Shown here piece after piece: positions 1 to 8,212 of a stretch of 64,000 bases of DNA (the first letter of the stretch is position 1; the number at the start of each line of letters is the position of its first letter). The notes beneath the pieces were generated by a model, which did no database searches, had not been told where the DNA came from, and was given only the letters and a program-made list of their open reading frames with translations. The translations under genes were made by a program, and so were the position numbers. The DNA is from Mucilaginibacter terrigena (GTDB lineage: Bacteria > Bacteroidota > Bacteroidia > Sphingobacteriales > Sphingobacteriaceae), in contig NZ_SEWG01000007.1 in assembly GCF_004168255.1 (NCBI RefSeq), forward strand, positions 124,001-188,000. The letters run 5' to 3'.

Positions 1-706
1 TGTTCCACATGGTTACCCAGCTAAAGCTGCCCATTGCAATGGTACCGCAAAGCACTATAAAAAACACAAGTTTTTTATTCTTAAGCAGCTTTTTTACGGT
101 AGCTAAACGGTTAGCTTTTGCTTCCTCATCGGTAGTTTCTTCTTCTTCCGGCAGTAAGCCTTGTTTGTTTAACAGTAAACGCTCAAGTGTTGCAATAACC
201 TTGTTTAATACCAGGATAACAATGAAAGCGATAAGGATAACACCTATAAGGCTCCATACAACCAGGCTGCTTGGGCCGCTTGGTTCGGTAGGGACTGGAG
301 GTTTTTTACTGGTATCGTCCTGCATTTTTTTCCACTCGGTACGTACGTAAGTTATTACGTTACCTACATCGGCATCGCTAAGCTCTTCAAACGAGGTCAT
401 GGTAACCTGGTTAAATTCGTTGAAGATCTTAACCGCTTTCGGGTTTTTAGCAGCAACTAACGCCTGGCTGTTTTGTATCCATTTGGTTAGGTATGCATCA
501 TCTGTTTCAGATGTTAACTGCGGGCCTAAGGCCGGGCCGGTTAAACGCGTCTCTATTTTATGGCACGCGGTACACTTGGCCTTAAATATAGCTTCACCTT
601 TTGCTGCATCTGCCTGCGCCTGGGCTGTTAGCCCATAAACAACCAAACCGGCAACCAGTAAAACCGACCTTGAAAACTGTTTAAAAATCAATGAGATATT
701 TCTCAT
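1..706 (-). CDS. actA: Cytochrome c, probable ActA-type subunit of alternative complex III (3' end off window)
   Basis: The reading frame begins at ATG 706 and stays open to the left edge, so only the first 235 codons are seen. A signal peptide ending near AQAQ is followed by one c-type haem motif, CTACH, at about residues 46-50, then a typical class I cytochrome c domain, a membrane segment (about residues 145-165) and, after an acidic linker, a second membrane segment near the edge. In Bacteroidota this order (monohaem domain, membrane segment, then a multihaem part) is what ActA of the quinol:cytochrome c oxidoreductase looks like; the multihaem part would lie outside the window. It would act in the inner membrane and periplasm in respiration. 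Another membrane-bound cytochrome c is possible, since the diagnostic haem cluster is not visible. Confidence 0.62.
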   Translation of the reverse strand, partial: MRNISLIFKQFSRSVLLVAGLVVYGLTAQAQADAAKGEAIFKAKCTACHKIETRLTGPALGPQLTSETDDAYLTKWIQNSQALVAAKNPKAVKIFNEFNQVTMTSFEELSDADVGNVITYVRTEWKKMQDDTSKKPPVPTEPSGPSSLVVWSLIGVILIAFIVILVLNKVIATLERLLLNKQGLLPEEEETTDEEAKANRLATVKKLLKNKKLVFFIVLCGTIAMGSFSWVTMWN

Positions 707-1145
707 AAAAGGTATTTATGCTAAATAATTTTATATTAAAGTGTTAAACGGACGTAGAGCTGTATGTTTTTGCCACTTTTTCAGGCACAAAAGTATAACT
801 TATTACAGTATCGCTGACAATATAATGACAGCAATATCTAATTTATAATCGTTCTAAATTATTGATAAAAGCCCTTTAAATACCCCTGAAGGCATTTTTT
901 GTATATTATTGATACTTAAGCACAAAAGATATTATTTGTAATACTTTTAAATGCGGGTTATTGTTTTAGCATCCGGGCAAATATCAAACGCCGAAATTAG
1001 GAGTTAGCTTAAAAGTACAATAAACTTTTTAAACGGCTGATAACAGGCCCCTATAATTTAGCCACCTGTTACAAAATTACCACCGCGGATATTAACATTT
1101 GTACCATAACTTAGCTATTGACCATTATTAAAACCCCCGGCTTTT
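707..1145. other. Intergenic region between divergent genes, no gene seen
   Basis: About 440 AT-rich bases separate the divergent cytochrome and DoxX genes. Both promoters should lie here, but I see no clean TAnnTTTG element, no convincing small reading frame and no repeat. Confidence 0.5.
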
Positions 1146-1541
1146 ATGAATATCACAAACAACACCTTTTTACTGCGCCTGGTAGTTGCCGTAATCCTTT
1201 TAATGCATAGCATCCCCGGGATGTTTGATAACGGCATTAACAACTTTGGAAAATTATACCTTAACGAAGCTGGCTTTGCCCCTATTGGCCTGCCCCTGGC
1301 ATGGGCAATAAAACTATCGCATATTGTATGTGCATTTTGTTTTTTGTTTAACCGGTACGTAAAGCCTGCGGCCATTTTAACCATCATCATATTAATTGCC
1401 GGGATAGTTATGGTTCATTTGAAGGAAGGATGGTATGTTGTAGGCGGCGGCCGTAACGGCATCGAATTTAATGTGCTGCTGATAGCAGTACTGGTAACCG
1501 TGATGTTCCCTGATGGATTTAAAAAGGCAACAGTAGTATAA
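1146..1541 (+). CDS. DoxX family membrane protein
   Basis: A 131-residue hydrophobic protein with four predicted membrane segments (roughly residues 8-25, 50-68, 72-93 and 108-125). The size, the four-helix layout and the short conserved pieces (LRLVVAVILLMHS near the start, a GRNGIEFN-like loop before the last helix) fit the DoxX/DoxD-like family. Members are inner-membrane proteins whose roles vary and are often unknown, so no substrate is proposed. It stands alone, divergent from the cytochrome gene and followed by a weak hairpin before the convergent deoxyhypusine-synthase-like gene. Confidence 0.75.
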   Translation: MNITNNTFLLRLVVAVILLMHSIPGMFDNGINNFGKLYLNEAGFAPIGLPLAWAIKLSHIVCAFCFLFNRYVKPAAILTIIILIAGIVMVHLKEGWYVVGGGRNGIEFNVLLIAVLVTVMFPDGFKKATVV

Positions 1542-1561
1542 ACACGGTTATTGTATCGCAT

Positions 1562-1602
1562 AAAAAAGCCCATTTCGAAATTTATTCAAAAGGGGCATTT
1601 TG
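1562..1602. terminator. Possible bidirectional terminator
   Basis: A GCCCATTT / AAAGGGGC hairpin with one mismatch, preceded by A residues and followed by T residues, lies between the convergent DoxX and deoxyhypusine-synthase-like genes. The stem is imperfect and the loop is long. Confidence 0.45.
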
Positions 1603-1617
1603 GTCTCTATAAGTTAA

Positions 1618-2598
1618 TTATTGCTTTAGTATCCAGGCAAATATCAACGGCACAACTATAGTTGCATCGCTCTCAACAATAAACTTAGGGGTGTTGATAT
1701 CCAGTTTGCCCCAGGTAATTTTTTCGTTTGGCACCGCGCCCGAGTACGAACCGTATGACGTAGTAGAATCGCTCACCTGGCAAAAGTAGCTCCAGAAAGG
1801 GATATCCTGCATTTCCATATCCTGGTAAAGCATAGGTACTACGCATATCGGGAAATCGCCGGCTATACCACCGCCTATCTGGAAAAATCCCACGCCTTTA
1901 CCTCCCGAATTTTTAGGATACCAGTCGGCCAGCCATGCCATGTATTCGATACCGCTTTTCATGGTGGTGGCCTTTACCTCGCCCTTTATAACGTACGATG
2001 CAAAGATGTTACCCATGGTAGAGTCTTCCCAGCCCGGTACAACAATTGGCAGGTTGCGTTCGGCAGCTGCCAGCATCCACGAGTTTTTTGGGTCTATTTC
2101 GTAATATTGCTCCAGTTCGCCGCTCAGCAGTATTTTGTACATGAATTCATGCGGGAAGTAACGCTCACCTGCGGTATCAGCATCTTTCCAGATCTTGTAA
2201 ATATGCTTCTGCAACCTGCGGAAGGCTTCTTCTTCGGGGATACAGGTATCCGTTACGCGGTTGTAATGGTTCTCTAACAGGTCCCACTCGTCCTGCGGAC
2301 TAAGATCACGATAGTTAGGTACGCGTTTGTAATGCGAGTGCGCTACCAGGTTCATGATATCTTCCTCCAGGTTGGCGCCTGTACACGATATAATATCAAT
2401 TTTACCCTCGCGGATCATTTCGGCAAGCGAGATGCCTAATTCGGCGGTACTCATGGCACCTGCAATGGTCACCATCATTTTGCCGCCTTCGGTTAAATGC
2501 GTTTCGTAACCTTTGGCTGCGTCCATTAATGCCGCTGCATTAAAATGCAGGTAATTTTTCTCGATGAACTGAGATATAGGGCCTCTTGCTGTGCTCAT
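1618..2598 (-). CDS. Deoxyhypusine synthase family protein
   Basis: A 326-residue protein matching the deoxyhypusine synthase family, which uses NAD and spermidine to move an aminobutyl group. The lysine that carries the enzyme intermediate in the eukaryotic enzyme lies in a WGK context; here Lys298 in ITWGKLD is in that place. Gly-rich cofactor segments (VTIAGAMST near residue 45, QIGGGIAGDFP near 245) are also present. Bacteria lack eIF5A, the eukaryotic substrate, and bacterial homologues are thought to work in polyamine metabolism such as homospermidine synthesis, so the annotation should stop at the family. It starts at ATG 2598, about 20 bases downstream of a TAGTTTTG promoter box, and appears monocistronic. 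Confidence 0.85.
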   Translation of the reverse strand: MSTARGPISQFIEKNYLHFNAAALMDAAKGYETHLTEGGKMMVTIAGAMSTAELGISLAEMIREGKIDIISCTGANLEEDIMNLVAHSHYKRVPNYRDLSPQDEWDLLENHYNRVTDTCIPEEEAFRRLQKHIYKIWKDADTAGERYFPHEFMYKILLSGELEQYYEIDPKNSWMLAAAERNLPIVVPGWEDSTMGNIFASYVIKGEVKATTMKSGIEYMAWLADWYPKNSGGKGVGFFQIGGGIAGDFPICVVPMLYQDMEMQDIPFWSYFCQVSDSTTSYGSYSGAVPNEKITWGKLDINTPKFIVESDATIVVPLIFAWILKQ

Positions 2599-2621
2599 AT
2601 TGTTTGCTCTTTATTATTCTG

Positions 2622-2629
2622 CAAAACTA
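2622..2629 (-). promoter_or_regulatory. TAnnTTTG promoter box for the deoxyhypusine-synthase-like gene
   Basis: Read on the minus strand this is TAGTTTTG, matching the Bacteroidota -7 consensus, 23 bases upstream of ATG 2598. No good -33 element is seen. Confidence 0.55.
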
Positions 2630-2689
2630 AGTATTTTGCGCACATCAGAATTTTAAATTACAAATTCGGTAAAACAAGCGCTTTAAATT

Positions 2690-2697
2690 TACCTTTG
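2690..2697 (+). promoter_or_regulatory. TAnnTTTG promoter box for the outer-membrane barrel gene
   Basis: TACCTTTG matches the Bacteroidota -7 consensus and lies 92 bases upstream of ATG 2790, which leaves a leader that contains an inverted repeat. Confidence 0.5.
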
Positions 2698-2702
2698 TTA
2701 CA

Positions 2703-2774
2703 AAGCGGAAAGCCAAAAGCAGAAAGCCAAAAGCAAAAATATCCTGGAAAGCTTTCAGCTTTAGTCTTTAAGCT
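2703..2774. repeat. Leader inverted repeat with tandem 13-mers
   Basis: The left arm (2703-2734) holds two exact direct copies of GAAAGCCAAAAGC (2708-2720 and 2722-2734). The right arm (2748-2774) is an imperfect reverse complement of it. The structure would form a hairpin in the leader of the barrel gene, 15 bases before its start codon. Its design resembles the TATCAAG-type repeats near metH, but with a different unit. Confidence 0.6.
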
Positions 2775-2789
2775 CAAGAAGCTTATTAC

Positions 2790-3926
2790 ATGAAAAAATT
2801 TATCACTATCATACTACTTTCCGTGCTTATCCAGCCGGTTTTTGGGCAGGTAAAGCTATTGCCAAAATTCATCCGCAAAATGTATTTTGAAAAAGATACC
2901 ACCAAAAAAGCCAGCTTTGTGGTGCTGCCGGTAATAAGTTCGGCCCCCGAAACAGGACTGGAGGCGGGTGGCTCGGCACTTTATTCTTTTTATACCGATA
3001 CGGCTGGCAACGATACCCGTGTATCAAACATATTTGCTTACGCCACCCTCACCACCAAAGGCCAGAGCCGTTTAAACCTGAGCACCAGCTACTGGGCACC
3101 ACATAACAATTATCATTTTACCGGGCAGGCTGGCTATATTAATTTCCCGTTTGATTTTTATGGAATAGGTAACAATACCCGCAAGGCCGATGCCGACCGC
3201 CTGGGCCAAAAACGTGTACGGGTAACTTTTACCGGCGAAAAAAAGATAAGCAGCAACATTTACATAGGCCTTGTTGGCGGCGGCTATGATTACCGCTTTA
3301 ACGACCAGGAAAGCACCGGCATCTTCGCTACCGACCCAGGCATTGAGGGTAAACATGGGGGTACTATCCTGTATGTAGGCCCAACTTTTATATTCGATAG
3401 CCGTAACAATAATACCTATACTACCAAAGGCAGCACCTTAACCAGTTATTTTAATATCATGAATGGTGTAGGGGGCAACAGCGGTTACAGTGGCGGTTTC
3501 CTGAATGTAGAGTTTACCCAGTTTTTTGCGCTAAGCAAAAAGTTTGTTTTGGGGTTTGATATCCAAAGCCAGAACATGACGGGCAGCCAATCGCCGTTTT
3601 ACCTGTTGCCCGCCCTGGGCAGCGACGAGATGATGCGCGGCTATTACAACGGCCGTTTCCGCGACCGCAACCTGATAGCCGGACAAACCGAACTACGCTA
3701 CCGTATGAGCGAACGTTTTGGTATTGTAGGCTTTATAGGCACCGGCGAAGTATTTAACAAAGAGTTTAGCGCCAGCCAGCTAAAGCCAAATTATGGCGGC
3801 GGACTGCGTTACTTCTTCGACGTGCAAAAAGGCCTCAGCATCCGCGTAGACTATGGCGTTGGTGAAAAACGCCCCGGCGAAAGCAGGCAAAGCGGTGTAT
3901 ATGTGGGATTAGGGGAAGCGTTTTAG
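2790..3926 (+). CDS. BamA/TamA (Omp85, surface antigen D15) family outer-membrane protein
   Basis: A 378-residue exported protein: signal peptide cleaved after VFGQ (about residue 20), then alternating aromatic and hydrophobic beta-strand patterns to a C-terminal phenylalanine (GLGEAF), the usual signature of an outer-membrane barrel. Pieces such as PETGLEAGGSALYSF at the front, the GGNSGYSGG-like strand turns and the MMRGYYNGRFRDRN loop match bacterial surface antigen (D15) barrels, where an R-G-F/Y loop plugs the barrel. No POTRA repeats are present, so it is a barrel-only member, and a role in assembly of other proteins cannot be claimed. It starts at ATG 2790 after a leader with an inverted repeat. 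Confidence 0.8.
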   Translation: MKKFITIILLSVLIQPVFGQVKLLPKFIRKMYFEKDTTKKASFVVLPVISSAPETGLEAGGSALYSFYTDTAGNDTRVSNIFAYATLTTKGQSRLNLSTSYWAPHNNYHFTGQAGYINFPFDFYGIGNNTRKADADRLGQKRVRVTFTGEKKISSNIYIGLVGGGYDYRFNDQESTGIFATDPGIEGKHGGTILYVGPTFIFDSRNNNTYTTKGSTLTSYFNIMNGVGGNSGYSGGFLNVEFTQFFALSKKFVLGFDIQSQNMTGSQSPFYLLPALGSDEMMRGYYNGRFRDRNLIAGQTELRYRMSERFGIVGFIGTGEVFNKEFSASQLKPNYGGGLRYFFDVQKGLSIRVDYGVGEKRPGESRQSGVYVGLGEAF

Positions 3927-3939
3927 TTTAGCAGCATAT

Positions 3940-4035
3940 AGTTCATAGATCATGGTTCATGGTAGCTGCTGCTATGATTTATAAACCAATCGTTTTATGT
4001 TCCCACTATGATCTATGAACCATCAACCATGAACT
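3940..4035. repeat. Inverted repeat between convergent genes, ATGAACC/ATGATCT units
   Basis: Left arm 3940-3965 and right arm 4006-4035 are reverse-complementary blocks made of short units such as ATGAACC and ATGATCT in slightly shuffled order. It fills the gap between the convergent barrel and methyltransferase genes and nearly touches the latter's stop codon. It could serve as a bidirectional transcription stop, although there is no run of T. Confidence 0.65.
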
Positions 4036-4038
4036 CCC

Positions 4039-4824
4039 TTACACTCGTATCTTAAAGTCTTCCTTCGCCTGCCCTGGCTTAAAGAAAACCAGGCCTATCC
4101 AGTAAAGGTCAACCGTGGCGGTTACATCGGGATGGGCTTTTATTTGCGCCCAGGCTTGTTTCATGCCCTCGCTCCAGTAAATATCATCAAATATCAGCAT
4201 GGTGTTTTCGTGCACTTTGGGCAGGCACCATTCAAAATACTTAAGGGTGGCATCGCGCTGGTGGTTGCCGTCGATATATACAAAGTCAAGCTTATCCAGC
4301 CCGGCAATTACATTGGGCAGGGTATCGTCAAAGTTGCCGGTAATAACATTAATATCCTTAACCCCTGCCCTGTCAAATACATCTTTAGCAACACCCGCGG
4401 TTTGGGGGCAGCCTTCCAGGGTAAAAATTTTGGCATCGGGTGCGGCGGCATGCAGGTACAGGGTGGTTATGCCCAGGCAGGCACCTAATTCTACAATGTT
4501 TTTGGGCCTGGTGAATGCCGCAAGCCGATAAAGCAATTTGGCCAGCTTAGGCGGTTTTAAGGCATTCAGCGTAATGGCGCTTATTTTTTTCTGTTTATTG
4601 TTGTTTACATGCGAGCCTGCGCCCAGGTCGGTAATGGTGATGTGGCGGTCATCTATCAATAGCTGGTCGCGCTGCTGTTCAATACTATCATATATCGGAT
4701 AGGGCTTTTTATCATAGATAACCTCATCTACCAAACGGTACACAAACGGCGAGTGCAAACCATGACGGTTTTTTGACTTAAGCCTGTGCAACAGAAAATC
4801 CTTTGCGAACGTTAAATTGAACAT
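4039..4824 (-). CDS. Class I SAM-dependent methyltransferase
   Basis: A 261-residue soluble protein. The SAM-binding motif is IVELGACLGITTLYLH near residues 115-130, followed by an acidic residue after the second strand (FTLEGCPQ) and the motif LDFVYIDGNHQRDATLKYF (about 180-200), which is the arrangement of the O-methyltransferase/Methyltransf_24 group. An N-terminal region of about 90 residues with HGLHSPFVYRL is typical of a Bacteroidota subfamily. The acceptor is unknown. It begins at ATG 4824 and is divergent from the SirB1-type gene, with 44 bases between the starts. Nothing in the neighbourhood points to a substrate. Confidence 0.8.
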   Translation of the reverse strand: MFNLTFAKDFLLHRLKSKNRHGLHSPFVYRLVDEVIYDKKPYPIYDSIEQQRDQLLIDDRHITITDLGAGSHVNNNKQKKISAITLNALKPPKLAKLLYRLAAFTRPKNIVELGACLGITTLYLHAAAPDAKIFTLEGCPQTAGVAKDVFDRAGVKDINVITGNFDDTLPNVIAGLDKLDFVYIDGNHQRDATLKYFEWCLPKVHENTMLIFDDIYWSEGMKQAWAQIKAHPDVTATVDLYWIGLVFFKPGQAKEDFKIRV

Positions 4825-4868
4825 AGCTGTAAAAATATTAAAACGTTTAGTATTTTAGCATTAGAGAA

Positions 4869-5738
4869 ATGATTAATCCTACAGAAGTTAATTCACTCAT
4901 TCGTTTACTGGACGACCCCGATACCGAAATATACGGGCACGTTCATCAAAAGCTGCTCTCGTACGGCCCCGAGGCCATCCAATACCTCGAAGATGCTTTT
5001 GAACAAGCCTTTGACCCCGTACAGCAGGAACGCATTGCAAACCTGGTGCACGAGATCCAGTTTGGCATCGTAAAAAACGACCTGAAGCTTTGGCATCAGA
5101 GCGGTGGCTTCGACCTGCTGCAAGGCATCCTGATCATTAACCGCTACCAATACCCCGACCTGGATGAGCAAAAGGTTATTAACCAGATAGAATCTATTAA
5201 ACGCGACATCTGGATACAGATGATGAACGAGGCCAGCCCGGTTGAACAGGTTAAGCTGATGAACCACGTATTTTACAGCATCCATGGGTTCAGCGGCAAT
5301 ACCACCAACCACCGCGACCCGCAAAACAGCTACATAAGCCAGGTGCTGGAAACCAAAAAAGGCAACCAGATCTCGCTGGCCATTATTTATTCCATCATAG
5401 CCCAAAAGCTGGATATCCCGGTTTACGGGGTTAACCTGCCGCAGCATTTTATACTGGCCTATTTAGATGAAAACCCCGAGACCGAGTTTGAGGGCGGCAT
5501 CCTGTTTTACATAAACGCTTTTAACAAAGGCTTCATTTTTGGGCGGCGCGATGTGGATATGTTTTTAAAGCAGCTGAACCTGCAGTTTGATAAGCAGTTT
5601 TACGAGCCTTGCTCAAACGCCGAAATTATTAAGCGTGTACTGCGCAACCTCATCAGCGCCTATGAGCACTTGGGCTCGGCAGAAAAGGTTGACGAACTGA
5701 ACGAATTACTGGTGATATTGAACCCTCCAAACTCCTAA
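4869..5738 (+). CDS. SirB1 family protein, transglutaminase-like with TPR-like tail
   Basis: A 289-residue cytosolic protein. The central part (about residues 90-215) resembles the Transglut_core2/SirB1 domain: DLLQGILIINRYQYPDLD, a NSYISQVLETKKGNQISLAIIY segment in two halves, and VYGVNLPQHFIL. The usual transglutaminase cysteine position is occupied by non-cysteine residues, as commonly in this family, so enzymatic activity is doubtful. The C-terminal 60 residues form helices like TPR repeats. In other bacteria such proteins sit near translation release factor genes; here the neighbours give no clue. The stop lies only 14 bases from the convergent phosphatase stop. Confidence 0.78.
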   Translation: MINPTEVNSLIRLLDDPDTEIYGHVHQKLLSYGPEAIQYLEDAFEQAFDPVQQERIANLVHEIQFGIVKNDLKLWHQSGGFDLLQGILIINRYQYPDLDEQKVINQIESIKRDIWIQMMNEASPVEQVKLMNHVFYSIHGFSGNTTNHRDPQNSYISQVLETKKGNQISLAIIYSIIAQKLDIPVYGVNLPQHFILAYLDENPETEFEGGILFYINAFNKGFIFGRRDVDMFLKQLNLQFDKQFYEPCSNAEIIKRVLRNLISAYEHLGSAEKVDELNELLVILNPPNS

Positions 5739-5752
5739 AAAGGTGTCTTTTT

Positions 5753-6991
5753 TTACGAGATCCTTAACGTTAGCAAGGTGATATCATCAATGGGTTTACC
5801 TTTTACAACGTGGTTTATATGGCCCATCAGGGCTTCGTTAAACTCATCCGGGTTTAGCTCACCATTCAGCGCCACAAATTCCAGCAGTTTATCCTCGTCC
5901 CAATTCTTCAAATTTTGCGAGTCGTAATCCATCAGGCCATCGGTATAATTAAATATCAGGCTGCCCGGCTCAATATCTATTTCGCCCTCGTTTAAAAAAG
6001 GTAATTCGTCAAATGCGCCTATCATGGTTGTGCCCAGCTTAAGCGGTACCGCCTCCCCTTCGGAGTATAGTATGGTTGGGTTGTGGCCGGCATTTATGTA
6101 ATTAAGCTTCCGGGTCTTCTCGTTATACTTGGCCAAAAACAGCGTAATAAAGCGCTCGCCTTTGGTATTATTTATTACAATTTTATTCAGCCGCTCCACA
6201 ACCGAGGTAAGGTCCTCTTCAATCGCTGCCAAACCGTGCAGGCTGGCCTGGAAATTTGCCATCAGCAAAGCCGCCGATATTCCCTTGCCCGATACATCGG
6301 CAATACACCATAAAAATTCATTTTCGTTGAGGCGAAAAAAGTCGAAATAATCGCCGCCTATATCCTGGTGCGGCAGGTATTTGGCGCCAACCTCTACCCC
6401 TTCTTCTTTATGTTCCCTTAGGGGGATAAGCATGTTCTGCACTTCAACAGCCAGCTCCATTTCGCGCTGAAAGCGCTCGGCCTGCAAACGCTCGCGGAAA
6501 AGCTTCTTATTCTCTAACGCCACCACAATTACGTTGATCAGGGTCTGGATAAAGTTCAGGTCGTTGTTAAGCATATCGCCCGAGGTGTTGAAATCGCCAA
6601 TAAGCGCGAATGCCAGGGCTTTATTTTTGTGGTATATGGGGATAAAATAATTATATCGGCACAGCACATTATCGGCATGGCCCGTTAGCTCGGCCGGCGA
6701 TCTTATTTTGTTTAAATGCGCCCAGGTTTGGTTTAGTGTAACAGCGGTTTCTATATCCCCGCCATATTTGGAGATGCAGCTATACGCGCCGTCCTTCTCT
6801 ATCAAAAAGCGAAACTTGCCAACCTGTAAGTAATTTTTAAGGATAACCTCCAGCATTTGTATCAATGTTGGGGTTGGGGTGTTTTTGTTAATAGCCCTGG
6901 TAACTTCCAATAACGAGTTTAACTCCGACTGCCTTTTAAGCAGCAGCCTTATCAATTCGTCTTCGCCAGAACTATCGTTGTTATTTTGCAT
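5753..6991 (-). CDS. GAF-domain PP2C-type (SpoIIE/RsbU-like) serine phosphatase
   Basis: A 412-residue cytosolic signalling protein. After an N-terminal helix, a GAF-like sensor domain spans about residues 15-165, a coiled linker (ALENKKLFRERLQAERF) follows, and a SpoIIE phosphatase domain fills about 190-410. Metal-binding acidic motifs are visible: GGDYFDFF near 212 and WCIADVSGKG near 230, then YINAGHNP near 298 and FNYTDGLMD near 348. Such enzymes usually dephosphorylate anti-sigma-factor antagonists. No partner anti-sigma gene lies nearby. It begins at ATG 6991 and is separated by about 90 bases from the next minus-strand gene upstream. Confidence 0.87.
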   Translation of the reverse strand: MQNNNDSSGEDELIRLLLKRQSELNSLLEVTRAINKNTPTPTLIQMLEVILKNYLQVGKFRFLIEKDGAYSCISKYGGDIETAVTLNQTWAHLNKIRSPAELTGHADNVLCRYNYFIPIYHKNKALAFALIGDFNTSGDMLNNDLNFIQTLINVIVVALENKKLFRERLQAERFQREMELAVEVQNMLIPLREHKEEGVEVGAKYLPHQDIGGDYFDFFRLNENEFLWCIADVSGKGISAALLMANFQASLHGLAAIEEDLTSVVERLNKIVINNTKGERFITLFLAKYNEKTRKLNYINAGHNPTILYSEGEAVPLKLGTTMIGAFDELPFLNEGEIDIEPGSLIFNYTDGLMDYDSQNLKNWDEDKLLEFVALNGELNPDEFNEALMGHINHVVKGKPIDDITLLTLRIS

Positions 6992-7081
6992 TGAGTTTTA
7001 GGTAGCCTAAAATAGCTAAATATTCTTTTTTTAGTGTAGCACAGTTCCTTTTTTTTGAGCAGATATAAAAATAGGGCACAT

Positions 7082-8212
7082 TTACCTTACAATGCGGCCT
7101 TTCCAGGCATATTTACGGGTGTTGCCAATAAGGCCAACGTACACAAAATAAACAATATGTATAGGGATAAGAATTACAAGCAGGCCAACCAGGTTCGATC
7201 GCTTAAAAAACGCGGTTATGGGTAACAAAAAACCAACTTCAATCACATATTTTAACAGGAACTGAACTAAAAAAAGCTTTAAATAAAAGATATTATAGAA
7301 GCCCAGCCCGGCATTTACCAGCAGCGAAAGGTTAAACAGCCAGATGCAAACCGCCAGCGCCACCACTTTTTTATCTTTATACCGGGTTGATTTTGATGCC
7401 CAGCGCCTGCGCTGCTGCAAAAACTCCTGCAGGGTATGCTTGGCATGAGTAAATACTATCGCTTCGCGGCTTTTAAAAAACCCGATTTTTTCAGGATAAA
7501 CCTCCGCTACCTTTTGCAGCAGCAGTTCGTCATCGCCCGATGCCAGGTCGTCTATCCCTTTAAACCCGCCCACTTCATAAAAAACATCCTTGCGGTAAGC
7601 AAAATTGGCCCCGTTACAGGTTGATGCCCGGCCGTTGCCTATAAATGCCGCGCCGATACCTATCAGGTACGAAAACTCCAGCGTTTGCAGGCGCTCAAAT
7701 AACGATACCTCTTCAAAATAGGTTACCGGCGATGATATCATTACCGCTTGCTGTGTTTCGTAATACCCCACAATCGACGAAAGCCACTGGCTGCCCATAC
7801 GGCAATCGGCATCGGTACAAACCATTAACTCCCCGGTTGATAATGCAATAGCTTCGGCAATGGCCTTTTTCTTATAGGAGTTTAGCGGCTTATCTTCGTT
7901 TAGCTGTAAAAGCTTTACGCCATGCGTGGCATAGCTGCGTATAATGGCGGCGGTATCATCGGTAGAGTGGTCGTCTACAATAATAATTTCGGTTAGGTGT
8001 TTAGGGTAATCCTGCCCAATAATATCATCAATGGTATAACGGATGCGCGCTGCCTCGTTACGGGCGGCTATAAGTACGGTTACTTTTGTGTTTAAAGGCG
8101 CGTTGCCAGTTGCGGGGCGCTTTAATGCCGCCCAGCCCTTTATTAAGTAGGCAACAACCAGCAGGTACAGGCCTGTTAGCAATAAGGAGATGATACTATG
8201 CAGTGCGGTCAA
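7082..8212 (-). CDS. Family 2 glycosyltransferase with membrane segments
   Basis: A 376-residue membrane glycosyltransferase. It has an N-terminal membrane helix, then the GT-A signatures VDDHSTDDT (about residue 78), TDADC (about 133), a GDDELLL acidic motif near 227 and QQRRRWASK near 267 (the QxxRW motif of processive enzymes), followed by three membrane helices. The sugar and acceptor are unknown. The start is a TTG at 8212 because no ATG occurs in the first 130 codons; it overlaps the end of the upstream gene by 17 bases, so the two are translated from one message. Together they suggest glycolipid synthesis. Confidence 0.85.
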   Translation of the reverse strand: MTALHSIISLLLTGLYLLVVAYLIKGWAALKRPATGNAPLNTKVTVLIAARNEAARIRYTIDDIIGQDYPKHLTEIIIVDDHSTDDTAAIIRSYATHGVKLLQLNEDKPLNSYKKKAIAEAIALSTGELMVCTDADCRMGSQWLSSIVGYYETQQAVMISSPVTYFEEVSLFERLQTLEFSYLIGIGAAFIGNGRASTCNGANFAYRKDVFYEVGGFKGIDDLASGDDELLLQKVAEVYPEKIGFFKSREAIVFTHAKHTLQEFLQQRRRWASKSTRYKDKKVVALAVCIWLFNLSLLVNAGLGFYNIFYLKLFLVQFLLKYVIEVGFLLPITAFFKRSNLVGLLVILIPIHIVYFVYVGLIGNTRKYAWKGRIVR

